From positions 6,420,034 to 6,447,297 of the forward strand of contig BFEA01000006.1 of NCBI GenBank assembly GCA_003427395.1: a DNA stretch of 27,264 bases, given 5' to 3'. Each line of letters begins with the position of its first letter. Position 1 is the first letter of the stretch. A program made the translations under genes and the position numbers. The stretch is from Chara braunii. Taxonomy: Eukaryota; Streptophyta; Charophyceae; Charales; Characeae. Shown one piece after another: positions 9,698 to 18,810 of the stretch. Under the pieces are notes generated by a model. That model saw nothing but the letters and a program-made list of their open reading frames with translations, made no database searches and was not told the DNA's origin.

Positions 9698-10107
9698 CAG
9701 ATCCAACTGGATATAGCGCAAATTGGCACCGCAGTGACCATCAGATCCAACTGGATAATGCAGATTGGCACCACAGCAACCGTCAGATCCAACTGGATAA
9801 TAATGCAAATTGGCACTGTAGTGACCGTCAGATCTAACTGGATGATAATGCAAATTGGCACCCCAACGACCGTCAGATCCAACTGGATAATAATGCAAAT
9901 TGGCGCCACAGCGACTGTCAGATCCAACTCAGTAATAATGCAAATTGGCACCATAGCAACCATCAGATCCCCGATAATAATGCAAATTGGAACTGCAGCA
10001 ACCGGCAGATCCAACTGGATAATGCAGATTGACACCAAAGCAACCATCAGATCCAACTGGATAACAATGCAAATTGGCACCTCAGGGACCATCAGACGGG
10101 TTGCCTG
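9698..10107. repeat. 42/45-bp minisatellite, about 9 units
   Basis: Units start with CAGATCCAACTGGAT or close variants at 9698, 9742, 9784, 9829, 9874, 9919, 9964, 10006, 10048 and 10093 (partial). Spacing is 44, 42, 45, 45, 45, 45, 42, 42 and 45 bp. Each unit also carries a GCAAATTGGCACC-like core. Because nearly all spacings are multiples of three, the array reads open on both strands, giving repeats such as ATVRSNWIIMQIGT on the + strand. There is no convincing start codon. Confidence 0.95.
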
Positions 10108-10237
10108 AATGTCCCGTAGGGTGTGTTCTGCAGTGAGACTCCAGGACTGAGGATGACACAGTGCCCCTTGAAAAATGCTGTTTGTTTCCTGAGGTCTATT
10201 CCCCCCCTCTTCCCCCCTTTCTGCCCTCCCTGTCCTT

Positions 10238-10475
10238 AAGTACACCACCCAGGCAAATTTTTGAGGCCAAAATGAGTCAGTCCTAAAAGTTAGGGGACTC
10301 GCTCTGGGCCTGGGGCTGGGCCCAAAAAATATTTGTCCCACACGTCAGGGTTGGCAATGCCGCCTTGCAGGACAAAAAAAAAAAAATGCCTGCCCCCTGC
10401 CCGCCCTGGGGCGAGTGCCCTAACTTTTAGGAATGACTCATTTTGGCCTCCAAAGTTTGCCTGGGTGGTGTACTT
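10238..10475. repeat. Large inverted repeat (foldback/MITE-like)
   Basis: The left arm 10238-10338 and right arm 10370-10475 are reverse complements at roughly 85% identity over about 100 bp, with a loop of about 31 bp. Both begin AAGTACACCACCCAGGCAAA (read inward) and share the CCAAAATGAGTCA and CCTAAAAGTTAGG blocks. The ends do not show an obvious target duplication. It may be a foldback element, a MITE, or the template of a long hairpin RNA. No protein coding is supported. Confidence 0.9.
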
Positions 10476-10578
10476 GTGGGTTAAATTTCAGTTAAACCAC
10501 CATCAGTACCTGCAGCTGTTAACCACCACCAGAACCTGCAGCAGCTGTTCCCTCTTATAAGTGGAGGCTGTGCCCATA

Positions 10579-10890
10579 GTGCAATAACCCGTGCCATATG
10601 TCTCGTGGAAAGACTGAGGGCCAACTCGGCCGCCCTCAGCCCAGGCCGAAACGGGGGCAAAAAGGACCCCAAACAAAGACTCAGGGCCTGGACATGTGAC
10701 AGTTGACTTTGGTCAACTGTCGTGACCCCAACAGTCAAAGTCCAAAGGTACCTAGCTCAGGCCACTGGTCAAGCACACACACTTGTTTGTATGCAGGTAC
10801 CCAGACAACATCAGGTCCAAGGGAGAAGTCTGCAACTGTACAATCCGGGCCCTCAACTGTGAGTCAATCTGGACGACTATGGGAAAAGCA
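10579..10890 (+). repeat. Family B repeat, copy 1
   Basis: Aligns in the same direction with 26719-27030: both begin GTGCAATAACCC and share the GTCAAGCACACACACTTGTT and GTATGCAGGTACCC blocks and GTCAATCTGGACGAC near the end. It carries a perfect hairpin at 10699-10720 (ACAGTTGAC/GTCAACTGT, 4-nt loop). It is probably part of an LTR of another family, given the TG start and GGCC-rich composition, but no coding region is attached. Confidence 0.8.
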
Positions 10891-10970
10891 CCCGAGGCCA
10901 GACAGCCTCAACATCTGTTACTTAAGGCTGGCCTCGAGTGAGTCAAGCATTCAGTCTTGCTATGCTGCTT

Positions 10971-11036
10971 TGACGCTGGCTCGACTCTGACTAGACGCTG
11001 GCTTTATGCTGGCGCGACGCTGGCTACATGCTGGTT
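10971..11036. repeat. Short GACGCTGGCT minisatellite
   Basis: Degenerate units of about 10-14 bp with CGCTGGCT or TGCTGG cores run between family B copy 1 and the 34-bp minisatellite. Confidence 0.75.
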
Positions 11037-11097
11037 GTGCACAGGCGTTGCGGACGACGGCACGAGGTGGAGGCAGCATGCAGGCGCTTCTTCTGTG

Positions 11098-11330
11098 TGC
11101 CAGGCATGATGACGTGGCGCTGCCACTGGTCTACATTGCATGCTGATGTGGTGCTGCCTCTGGTCTACATTGCATGCTGATGTGGCGCTGCCCCCGGTGT
11201 ACATTGCATGCTGATGTGGTGNNNNNTACATTGCATGCTGATGTGGTGCTGCCACTGGTTTACATTGCATGCTGATGTGGCGCTGCCTTTGGTCTACATT
11301 GCATGCTGATGTGGCGCTGCCTCTGGTCTT
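11098..11330. repeat. 34-bp minisatellite with assembly gap
   Basis: Units with the core TACATTGCATGCTGATGTGG start at 11132, 11166, 11200, 11227, 11261 and 11295, plus partial units at both ends. Spacing is exactly 34 bp except across NNNNN at 11222-11226 (27 bp), so the gap size there is not real. The array ends at the E2 pol sequence without a spacer. Confidence 0.95.
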
Positions 11331-13828
11331 CATCATCAAATAGACGTTCATCTTGATGATCAGTACAAGACAACATTCCGGACTAGGTACGGGCACTATG
11401 AGTTTATAGTTATGCCCTTTGTACTAACCAATGCGCCAGCAACTTTCTAGCATTGTATGAACGATTTATTTAGGCCATGGTTAGATAGATTTGTTGTAGT
11501 GTATCTAGATGATATTCTAGTGTTCAGCAAGATCCCCCAGGAGCATGAGGGTCATCTGAGGCACGTCTTGGAGAAGCTTAGAGAAGCTAACTTCAAGATT
11601 AATGCGAAGAAGTGCGAATGGGCCAAGACACAGGTTCTGTACTTAGGCCATGTCTAAGACGGAGACGACGTTCGACCTGAAGATAGCAAAATTGCAGCGA
11701 TTAAAGATTGGCCAACGCCCCGCACACTGACAGAGTTGCGGTCGTTCTTAGGCCTAGCTAACTATTATAGGAAGTTCGGTAGAAACTTCTCCACCATCGT
11801 TGCACCCCTTCACAGGTTGCTAAAGAAAGAAGCAATCTGGAAGTGGGACAAGGACTGTACATCAACCCTGAAGAAGTTAAAGCGGGCTTTGATAGAGTAC
11901 CCAGTCCTTAAGGTAGCCGATCCCTCCCTGCCTTTCGTTGTTACCACTGACGCGAGTCAGTATGGCATAGGCGTTGTTTTACAGCAAGATGATGGCAATG
12001 GATATAGGGCCTGTAGAGTTCATGTCTGTCAGGATGCCTTCAGAAAAGATAGCGACATCAACCTATGAGAAGGAACTCTACGCTCTCAGGCAAGCACTAG
12101 ATCATTGGAAACACTACTTGCTTGGGAGGCACCTCAAAGTCTATTTAGACCACGAGACTCTACGGTGGCTGAAGACACAGGCCAAGATGACACCTAAGCT
12201 TACTAGGTGGGCTGCAGAGTTAGATCAGTATGACTTTGAACTTAAGCTAGTCAGAGGGAAGTACAATGTGGTGGCAGACGTTCTGAGTAGGAGAGCTGAT
12301 TACTTTGGGGCGATAGTTCACTATCTGGATATAGGTAGAGACCCGCAGCAAAAAGTTAGAGAAGCGTATGCACAGGGCCCTATCTATAGTGGCCTCCTCA
12401 AGAGAGTTAGGGAGTCCCCAGAGTCCGAACCAGACTACCGCACTACTGATGGGTTACTGTTTGAGAAGACTAATGTAGCTGACCGTCTGTGCATTCCTAA
12501 CAGTGAAGAGATCCGTAGTTTGATCTTAGGGGAATGCCACGACATAGAGGGACATTTTGGTTGGCAAAAGACACTAGCCAATCTCATGCGAGCGTACATC
12601 TGGCCCGGGATGAAGGCCGATTGCATAGAGTAAGTACACAGTTGTAAAGTCTGTCAGAGACAAGACTACTACGCGAGCCCCTCTTGGTCTTCTTAGACCC
12701 TTGCCTATTCCTGACAGACCTGGAGATTTTGTGTCCATTGACTTTATGGATACTCAAGTCAAGAGTAGGCATGGCAAAAGTCAAGTCATGGTTGTAGTAG
12801 ACAAATTTAGCAAGTATGCAATTTTCGTCCCATTGCCTTGTGAGGCACGCACTGATTTAGTAGTTCAGAAGTTCTTTGACCATTGGGTCAGTGAGCATGG
12901 TATACCGCTGTCGATAGTTAGTGACAGAGATACCAGGTTCACCAGTCAGAATTGGCAGGTACTAATGAGAGTTTATGGTTCCAAGTTGCTGATGTCATCT
13001 GGCCGTCATCCAGAGACTAACGGTCAGATTGAACAGATGAATAAGCTCCTGCAGCAAGTTCTTAGGATGTACATTAGGCCCGACCAGATCAATTGAGATT
13101 AGATGCTCCCAAAGGTAGCCAGTGCATACAATAACAGCATGCACTTATCTACATGTCGCATTCCCAACGAATTGCATAAGTCCTTTAGACCATGCAGACC
13201 ATTTGAAGGACTTAACCGGGATCAGATTCAGAGACTACCGCCCGGTACAGGAGAGTTTGCGATACAGCACGAGAAAGAGATAGCTACCGTTGTAGATAAC
13301 CTAAGGAAAGCCCAGCGCAGAATGATAGAGCAAGCTAATAAGCATCGTCGCCCCTCACAGTTTCAAGTAGGTGACTTAGTCTGGGTCAAGTCAAAAGAGT
13401 TCGCTCCTGAGGAGAACATCTCACAAAAGTTGTTGCCTGCGTATAGAGGACCGTGGCCAGTCTTAGAAGTCAAGGGCGGAGAGGATGGACCGTCCTATAC
13501 TATTGAGATTCCAGCACACCTCCACACCTACCCAGTGTTCCACGCGTCGAAGTTGTTGCCTTGCGTCACAAGTCAACAGTTTCCATCACGCAGACCTATG
13601 ATTCCTCCAAATATGGATGGAAGATATGACATTGATGGGATAGTAGGTGAGAATGTCTTCAGGACAGGAGGTAGAGGTCGTCCACAGAAACAATACAAAG
13701 TCAGATTTGCATTTCAAGAGCCCGAAGACGGTCGCTGGTTCACGCGCACAGAACTTCTAGAGACAGCTCCCGACATAGTCAGAGCCTACGAAAGAGATAA
13801 GAAGGGTAAAGGTCCCGCCTTAGACTGA
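11331..13828 (+). pseudogene. Pol remnant of E2: partial RT, RNase H, integrase, chromodomain-like tail
   Basis: Follows E1 pol residue by residue with these breaks: stop TAG at 11448-11450 (Gln in E1), stop TAA at 11655-11657 (Leu in E1), a one-base insertion near 12006, stop TAA at 12631-12633, a one-base loss near 12660, and stops at 13094-13096 and 13100-13102. The RT motif YLDD, RNase H TTDASQ and YEKEL, and integrase HHCC are visible. Unlike E1, the integrase acidic residues are present: SIDFMD, SDRD and GQIEQMN, and MPF is kept in RT (MPFVL). The C-terminal chromodomain-like tail is open to the stop at 13826-13828. It is a dead copy, but its residues show what E1 lost. Confidence 0.9.
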
Positions 13829-14103
13829 AATATTCTCGAAGAACCTCGAATTTAGGCCGCCGGGAGTGAAACGGTTTTCCCCTTTCTGCAGTCATAGATG
13901 CGGGCACTAGAGTTCGATCACCAGACCTTACCTTCCCCCTGTACAGTATCGAGTGGACCCTTGAGTGTTTTAACCCGTGACCTGTATTTTGGTAGTTGTT
14001 TGATGTCTGTCGTAGGTCTGTGTAGTCGTAGGGGTTCGATCTGTAGATCTGTTGAGTAGAGGTCACAACTCTGTAGAGGTTGTGGCTGTAGATGTTCTGA
14101 AAG

Positions 14104-14156
14104 GTCAAGGTCGTAGCTGCTACAGTCCTGAAAGTCAAGGTCGTAGCTGCTACCGT
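14104..14156. repeat. Tandem duplication in E2 LTR
   Basis: GTCAAGGTCGTAGCTGCTAC occurs twice, about 32 bp apart. E1 has a different set of short repeats at the matching place (GAAGTCTTAG at about 6921 and 6941), so this part of the LTR changes quickly. Confidence 0.85.
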
Positions 14157-14431
14157 ATTGGAGAGGCCAAGTCCACAGACTTCCGGAAGGTGACCTTTCG
14201 AAGTTGCCTCACGTTTAGTCAGAGGCAAGCGGGCAAGTGGTGAGCCCAACCTGCATTGAGTTGGCAGTGTAACTGCGTTACGTCGGCAGTGCGACTGCAT
14301 CGAGTTGGCAATGCAAACCCATGCAGTCAGCGGTACCGGTCCCAGTCAGTCAGAGTCCAGTCAAGCAAGTACCGTGTGGGACTGTGTGCACTAAGGGCCT
14401 GGGAAAGTGGCAGACCAACGAGTTATAGAAG

Positions 14432-14438
14432 TATAAAT
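14432..14438 (+). promoter_or_regulatory. LTR core promoter (TATAAAT) of E2
   Basis: Matches the TATA box of the E1 LTR and sits in the same well-kept block (about 14429-14501). GCCATAGCCG follows at about 14592, as in several other LTRs here. Confidence 0.65.
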
Positions 14439-14937
14439 CAAGAGGCAGCGCCCAGCCATTCATTCATTCGCTGCGTAAGCCATGCGGAAGCGCTGCTACA
14501 GTGTCTTGTGCCAAGGTGGTCTGCAGGTTGCCCGAAGTCGAAGTGGGCTGAAGAGCAAGAACGTGGCCACAACCAGTAGTGGTAGAGCGGCCATAGCCGT
14601 TGTAGGAGGAAGATAGACTTAGTGTGTGTGTGTGGTGGTATTCAGGGTGATCCAAAGTGAGTGTGTGCGAACAGTGGAGTTGGACACAGTGACGAAGGTT
14701 GTGATGTACAGGCGCCGATGTGCCATAGCTTGTTGAAGCGAGTTTACATCTGAACTGTGTTCTCGATTGCCATATCTCTAAGCTTTGAGTGGGCGTTGTG
14801 CGACAGGGTGAATCACCACCTATTGCATGTATTCGAAGTGGAAAAGTGAGCGAGTCTGATTGCAGCTAGTAGAATCTCAACAAGCAGTGCACATCCTGAT
14901 ACATACAAAAATGGTGCTTTGTAGCGCAGTGGAAGAC

Positions 14938-15092
14938 TTAGATATAAGTCCCGACCTGACCGGGACAGACCTCTCTCACGTAGTACAAGACAGCATAGCC
15001 CAATGCTAGAATACCAATGACTATCCCAATGAATGTCGCAATGCAGACCAAACATACATCATCCTCATAACAAGGTGTGAAGGGGCCTGGCG
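14938..15092 (-). other. Possible 3'-terminal exon encoding a membrane-anchored C-terminus
   Basis: On the minus strand a frame is open from 15123 to TAA at 14938-14940. It encodes a Cys-containing stretch (PCYEDD), a strongly hydrophobic segment of about 27 residues (from VCLVCIATF to AVLYYV), then a short tail REVCPGQVGTYI and stop. A good splice acceptor precedes it: a pyrimidine-rich tract ending in GTGTGTAG at 15093-15100, which puts the exon start at 15092. There is no ATG at the start, which fits an internal or terminal exon. It lies outside the E2 LTR. I do not recognise the protein, I found no upstream exon, and chance hydrophobic coding is possible. Confidence 0.3.
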
Positions 15093-15100
15093 CTACACAC

Positions 15101-15840
15101 AGGAAGAATGCGCCAGGTCCAGATCATGCACAAACGAAGAGGAGGGAATCAGACGAAGAAGAGGGGGGGGAGATGGGAATGTTGTCAACACCAAGTCTTC
15201 ATTACAAGTCCCAAATAATCCCTCGTCAAAATGTCTGAAGCCCAATGTCGAGTCTGGATACAAATGTCACCAATCCCGCTCTCTTGTAGTCTGCTGATGC
15301 AGTGAAGTCAGGTAGCGGGAGGGTGAGAGGGAGATGGTGGACTGAATAGAGGAAGAAGAAGAACTCTCTCTCTCCCTCATGTGCCGGGTACGGACCTGTG
15401 AAGATGGCGTTGTGCTGCAGGTACCTCGAAGACGAAGCTGGAGCTATGGTGCTGCAGGTAAGTCTCCCTGGCCTCCGCCCAATTTTTCTCTCTCTCTCCA
15501 ATACTACTCTAGCTCCTACTAGCGCCCAGCGCTGAATACTACTGCTAACGCTACTACTACAACTGCAGCGCTCCTCCAGAGTGCTGCTGCCGAATCCTGA
15601 AGACTACCTCCTACCTCCTGAACTGCATGTGAAGTGCCTGGGAAGTTCCTATGAACTGCCTGCAGCCTGCAGGGCGGGCCAGTCCTATAGTGCTGGCCCA
15701 TCCAGGAGGCTGCTCTTGCCAATGCCAAAACGTGTCAGACCCTGGCGTTGAGGCTCAACCAAAGGTTGTCTTGAAAACAGATCCAAAATGACCTGTGCTA
15801 AAACACTGGTCTGCTGCCTAAGTTTCAGGGCAGGTCGATC
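15101..15840. other. Unassigned region, possibly a degraded LTR
   Basis: No gene supported. Purine or CT runs occur at about 15130-15175, 15363-15375 and 15485-15500. GGTAAGTCTCCC at about 15459 resembles GGTAAGTCTCTC in the E3 LTRs (16848, 24710), and CTATGGTGC lies close by, so an old LTR in the same orientation as the E3 LTRs is possible. The evidence is limited to these short matches. Confidence 0.35.
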
Positions 15841-15857
15841 TTATGAGGGCCTGAAAA

Positions 15858-16040
15858 TGGCCCTCCGTTTCAGGCTGAAAAGACTCAGGGCCTGGAGGGC
15901 CCTGTCTTAGGCTTAAACGACATAGGGCCTGTAGGCCCTTGTTTTCAGGCTTTCAGGCTGAAACGACACAGGGCCTGTAGGCCCTTGTTTTCAGGCTTTC
16001 AGGCTGAAAACGACACGGGCCTGAAAATGGCCCGTACAGC
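15858..16040. repeat. GGCC-palindrome tandem repeats (about 46-bp unit)
   Basis: A unit containing AGGGCCTGTAGGCCCTTG and TTTCAGGCTTTCAGGCTGAA is repeated near 15918 and 15966, with a partial third copy at about 16011. Each unit carries the palindrome GGGCCT-GT-AGGCCC. Related GGGCC...GGCCC palindromes extend on both sides. Confidence 0.85.
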
Positions 16041-16089
16041 CTGTTGCAGGCGCAACATGTAACACCAATGTACATGACGTCAACACCAA

Positions 16090-16519
16090 TGCCGACCTCC
16101 CACATACATCAGGTACGTACTCTAGACTCCCCTCATCACCCTTGTCCACCCACACCTGCGCCTCCTCCTGAAGACCACTGTTACCTCCCTCTGCCCTCGC
16201 GCCCTGCAGCCTTGCTATGGCCGCTAGCGCCCCGCTGCCCTGCAGGGCCCCTCACCGCTCAGCGCCCACGCACGGCCCAGCCAGCGGTAGCATAATGCAG
16301 ACATTTGCTCCGAATCACAGTAGTGTGTCCTCATTGCCTGCCTAGTCCAGAATGCCAGTCTGGCCGGCCTCCTCCCTATATGGGAGATGTTGCTGCTGTT
16401 GGCCTGTCTGGGCCTGGCCGTGGAAGCTTCCAGTAGCTTCTGGTCGGGCCCCAGTATCTGCGCCCAGGCCCATCTCTACAGTTGAGGGCCTGGGCCCTTT
16501 TCAGTTGGGCACACCCAGG
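16090..16519 (-). repeat. Left half of an older LTR split by E3
   Basis: Follows the plan of the E3 LTR in the same orientation: a GGTACGTACTC donor-like site, CTTGCTATGGCCGC, CTCCCTATATGGGA and GGAAGCTTCCAGTAGC match in order the GGTAAGTCTCTC, CGGCTATGGCTGC, CTATATGGA and GAAGCTTCCGGTAGG blocks of E3. The match stops at 16519, where E3 begins, and resumes at 25313 after E3. The left limit is approximate. Confidence 0.6.
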
Positions 16520-17461
16520 TGCAAGGAAGATGAGCAATAGCGAACTTCAACAATCAAACAGCGTCATACACATAAGACCAGATAGTCGTGACCTCGAACC
16601 AAGAGCAAAATTGCATTACGAGTTTCACCAAATAGGATCACACCAACAACTCATAATTGACAATGCTGGAAAAGTCTCATCATCATCATCAACGAAGAAC
16701 CAATGTTGATATCCTAACTGGCGGTTGGCGCCCAGACTACAGATGGCAGATCCTATCTAGCCTAGACTACAATGTCGAAGTTGACGACAACAGCTCTCCC
16801 GAAGTACGAGCAGATAGCGGCTAATGCCGCATGCTTCCAGCACCAGGTAAGTCTCTCGCTTCACTCACAACCTTGTTCCCCAACACACAGATGCCACATG
16901 CACCCAAGGACCACCCTGCGCCACACCCAGCTTACAGCAGCGCAGCTCGGCTATGGCTGCCTGCTCCTCCCTGCTCGCCCGTGAGCGCGTGAGCGCTGGC
17001 AAGCTATTAGCGCAGCAGCGCTTGTGCAGCATGCAGCCAGCACCCGAATGCCAAATGCGGAGGCAGGCCCTTTGCTATATGGAAGTGGCCTGCCTGCTTG
17101 TTGTCCCAGGCTGCGCTGGGCCTTTCCCAAGAAGCTTCCGGTAGGCCCCGGTAGGCTGAGTCCCAGTCCACACAACTCAGGCCTTGGGCCTGTAGTGGTT
17201 GATCGCGCCCAACTGTCAACGGCCTGTGTTAGGCCCACATCCCGTATCCAGCCCAGGGCCTGCCTTCGATACATTCAAACAGGCTGCCCAGGGCATGGGT
17301 TCTTCCAACCAACTGGCGCTGCGCACTGCCTGAATTTCCTTGAGTTGCGTGGTGACCGAAATAGGGGCCCTCAGGCCCTCGCCGTGCCTGCCCTCACTTA
17401 GGGCGGCCGACGTGATACTTGGCAGGGCCTGAAAGGGGCTCATAGGGGCATACGCCTCGCA
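16520..17461 (-). repeat. 3' LTR of E3
   Basis: The 942-bp partner of 24384-25312, with its TGCGAGGC start next to the purine tract at 17462. It has about 14 extra bases near 17014-17030 compared with the 5' LTR. On the plus strand it carries a 59-codon open frame (ATG at 16530) and an ACCAGGTAAGT...CCAACACACAG segment, both shared with the 5' LTR. Confidence 0.92.
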
Positions 17462-17474
17462 TTCCCTCCTCCAT
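17462..17474 (-). promoter_or_regulatory. Polypurine tract of E3
   Basis: On the minus strand ATGGAGGAGGGAA immediately precedes the LTR start TGCGAGGC, the expected place and composition for the plus-strand primer. Confidence 0.8.
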
Positions 17475-17493
17475 AAAAAGTCCTCGAAGAAGT

Positions 17494-18810
17494 TCAATCT
17501 TCGATGATCTGGCGCTTTCCCTTCTGCAAAGATTTCTCATATTGAGCTACGATCCGAGGAGCGGTCTGCATGAGTTCCTCCCTAGTGAACCAGCGGTTCT
17601 CCTTTGGATCCAGATGATGTCGGAACCGAACTCGGTACTGCAGCTTCGGTTTCGGAGGACGTCCCCTGCCTGTCGGTCTTGGAACGGGCAGCTCCCTGTG
17701 ATCCACAATGTCGTCTATGTCCACCTCTCCATCCATGGTTGGGGGCAGCATTGAGCGTCGAGAAGGAAACTGATCTGTTTCCTTGAAAGGTGCAAGCTTG
17801 GAGGCGTGAAAGACAGGGTAAGTGCGTAAGTGACGAGGGATGCGAATAACATAAGACGGGCCATCCGGTTCATTCCCCACGACATCCAATACCTCCCACG
17901 GTCCGAAGTACTGTGGCATGAGTTTACGGGATATCCCGTACTCTTGTCCCAGTTCGGAGGAGACTCTTTCCCGTACCTGGAATGTGATGGGCGGCGGTGC
18001 TTGTTCTCAGACTCTATCATCGCCGCATGTGCTTTGTGCATCTGCTCAACAGCCTGCTGCATCAAGTGCTCATATCTATACGCAAACTCTAGAGTCCCTG
18101 GTGTAGCAGTCGGCTGATTGTCAGGTAGTAGAAAGTCTAAAGGCAGTCGGGGTCTGAAGGTCAGTAACAAGCTGTTAGGACCGACTCCGGTTGCGCTGTG
18201 TACAACATTATTGTACAAACTGGCGATGAGAGCAAGTTTCTCATCCCAATCTACCTGATTTGGCTTAATGTAATGCCTTAGCAGGTGTTGTACAGCGCGG
18301 TTCATTTGTTCAGCCAGCTCGTTTGCCTCGGGATGATTGCCTGATGTCATCTGCAGTTGCGTGCCTTGCTCTGCAGCTGCCGCTTTCCACAATTTATCTG
18401 GTAAATCGCACGTCCCGGTCGCTAACGATAGACTTTGGCAATCCAAAATCTCTAACCCAATTCTCTTTAAACATTTTAATCGCATACTCCGTCTTAGCTG
18501 TTGCCGGCATTGCAACTAAACTAGCAAACTGACTAAACCTATCCACAATGACGTAGATGTAGCGCATTCCACTCTTGTTGGCGACCAGCGTATCCATGAA
18601 GTCCATGGACAGGCTCTCACTAGGCCTTTTCGGAATCAGAAGGGGCTTCAGGAGCCCAAGAGGAACCTGAGTACGTGGCTTGTCTCTTTGACAGACCTGA
18701 CAAGTCTCCACGTACAGCTTCGCATCTCTCATCATCGTGGGCCACCAGAACCGCTGCAACAGATTGGTTGCAGTCTTCCTAAAGCCAAAATGTCCGGTGG
18801 CATCATGACA
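17494..18810 (-). pseudogene. Integrase of E3 with chromodomain-like tail, broken
   Basis: Starts in the HHCC finger (CHDATGHFG ... CQVCQRDK), directly after a stop at 18811-18813 that replaces the Glu of the GEC motif. Catalytic residues read SMDFMD and SDRDVRF, then a frameshift near 18400 moves the frame; the Glu is in NELAEQMN, where the family normally has GQTE. A second frameshift near 17950 leads into the C-terminal part (MPQYFGPWEVLDV, VFHASKLAPF) and a chromodomain-like tail with DIDDIVDH, YRVRFRHH, NRWFTREELM and IVAQYE, ending at 17494. At least three lesions, so not functional. Confidence 0.88.

Larger units (their letters stand above)
11331..14864 (+). mobile_element. Ty3/gypsy element E2, 5'-truncated relative of E1
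   Basis: The same family as E1, clearly diverged, with the same order of pol, purine tract and LTR. It begins in the middle of RT at the point matching about base 4197 of E1; gag, protease and the first part of RT are missing. The lost part is replaced by the 34-bp minisatellite, so truncation was probably by recombination at that array or by a misassembly at the N gap. Confidence 0.9.
13867..14864 (+). repeat. 3' LTR of E2
   Basis: Starts TGAAACGG after a GCCGGGAG purine tract, as in E1, and ends about CTGATTGCA at 14864, where similarity to the E1 LTR stops. It is about 998 bp against 852 bp in E1; part of the extra length is internal duplication (14104-14156, and GGCAGTG-type repeats at about 14253-14320). 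The 3' end is placed by similarity only. Confidence 0.7.

Noticed and set aside
9697-10341. Long minus-strand open frame through the minisatellite and foldback arm
   Set aside because: Its length comes from the frame-preserving repeat units; the opposite strand is equally open and no domain is visible.
9698-11330. CRISPR-like arrays
   Set aside because: Units follow each other directly without unique spacers, and the context is eukaryotic. These are minisatellites.
16848-16893. Short intron in the E3 LTR (CAG|GTAAGT ... CACACAG)
   Set aside because: The donor and acceptor look good and recur at 24710-24755, but the segment would be about 44 bp, too short for a usual plant intron, it is antisense to the element, and no coding frame joins across it.
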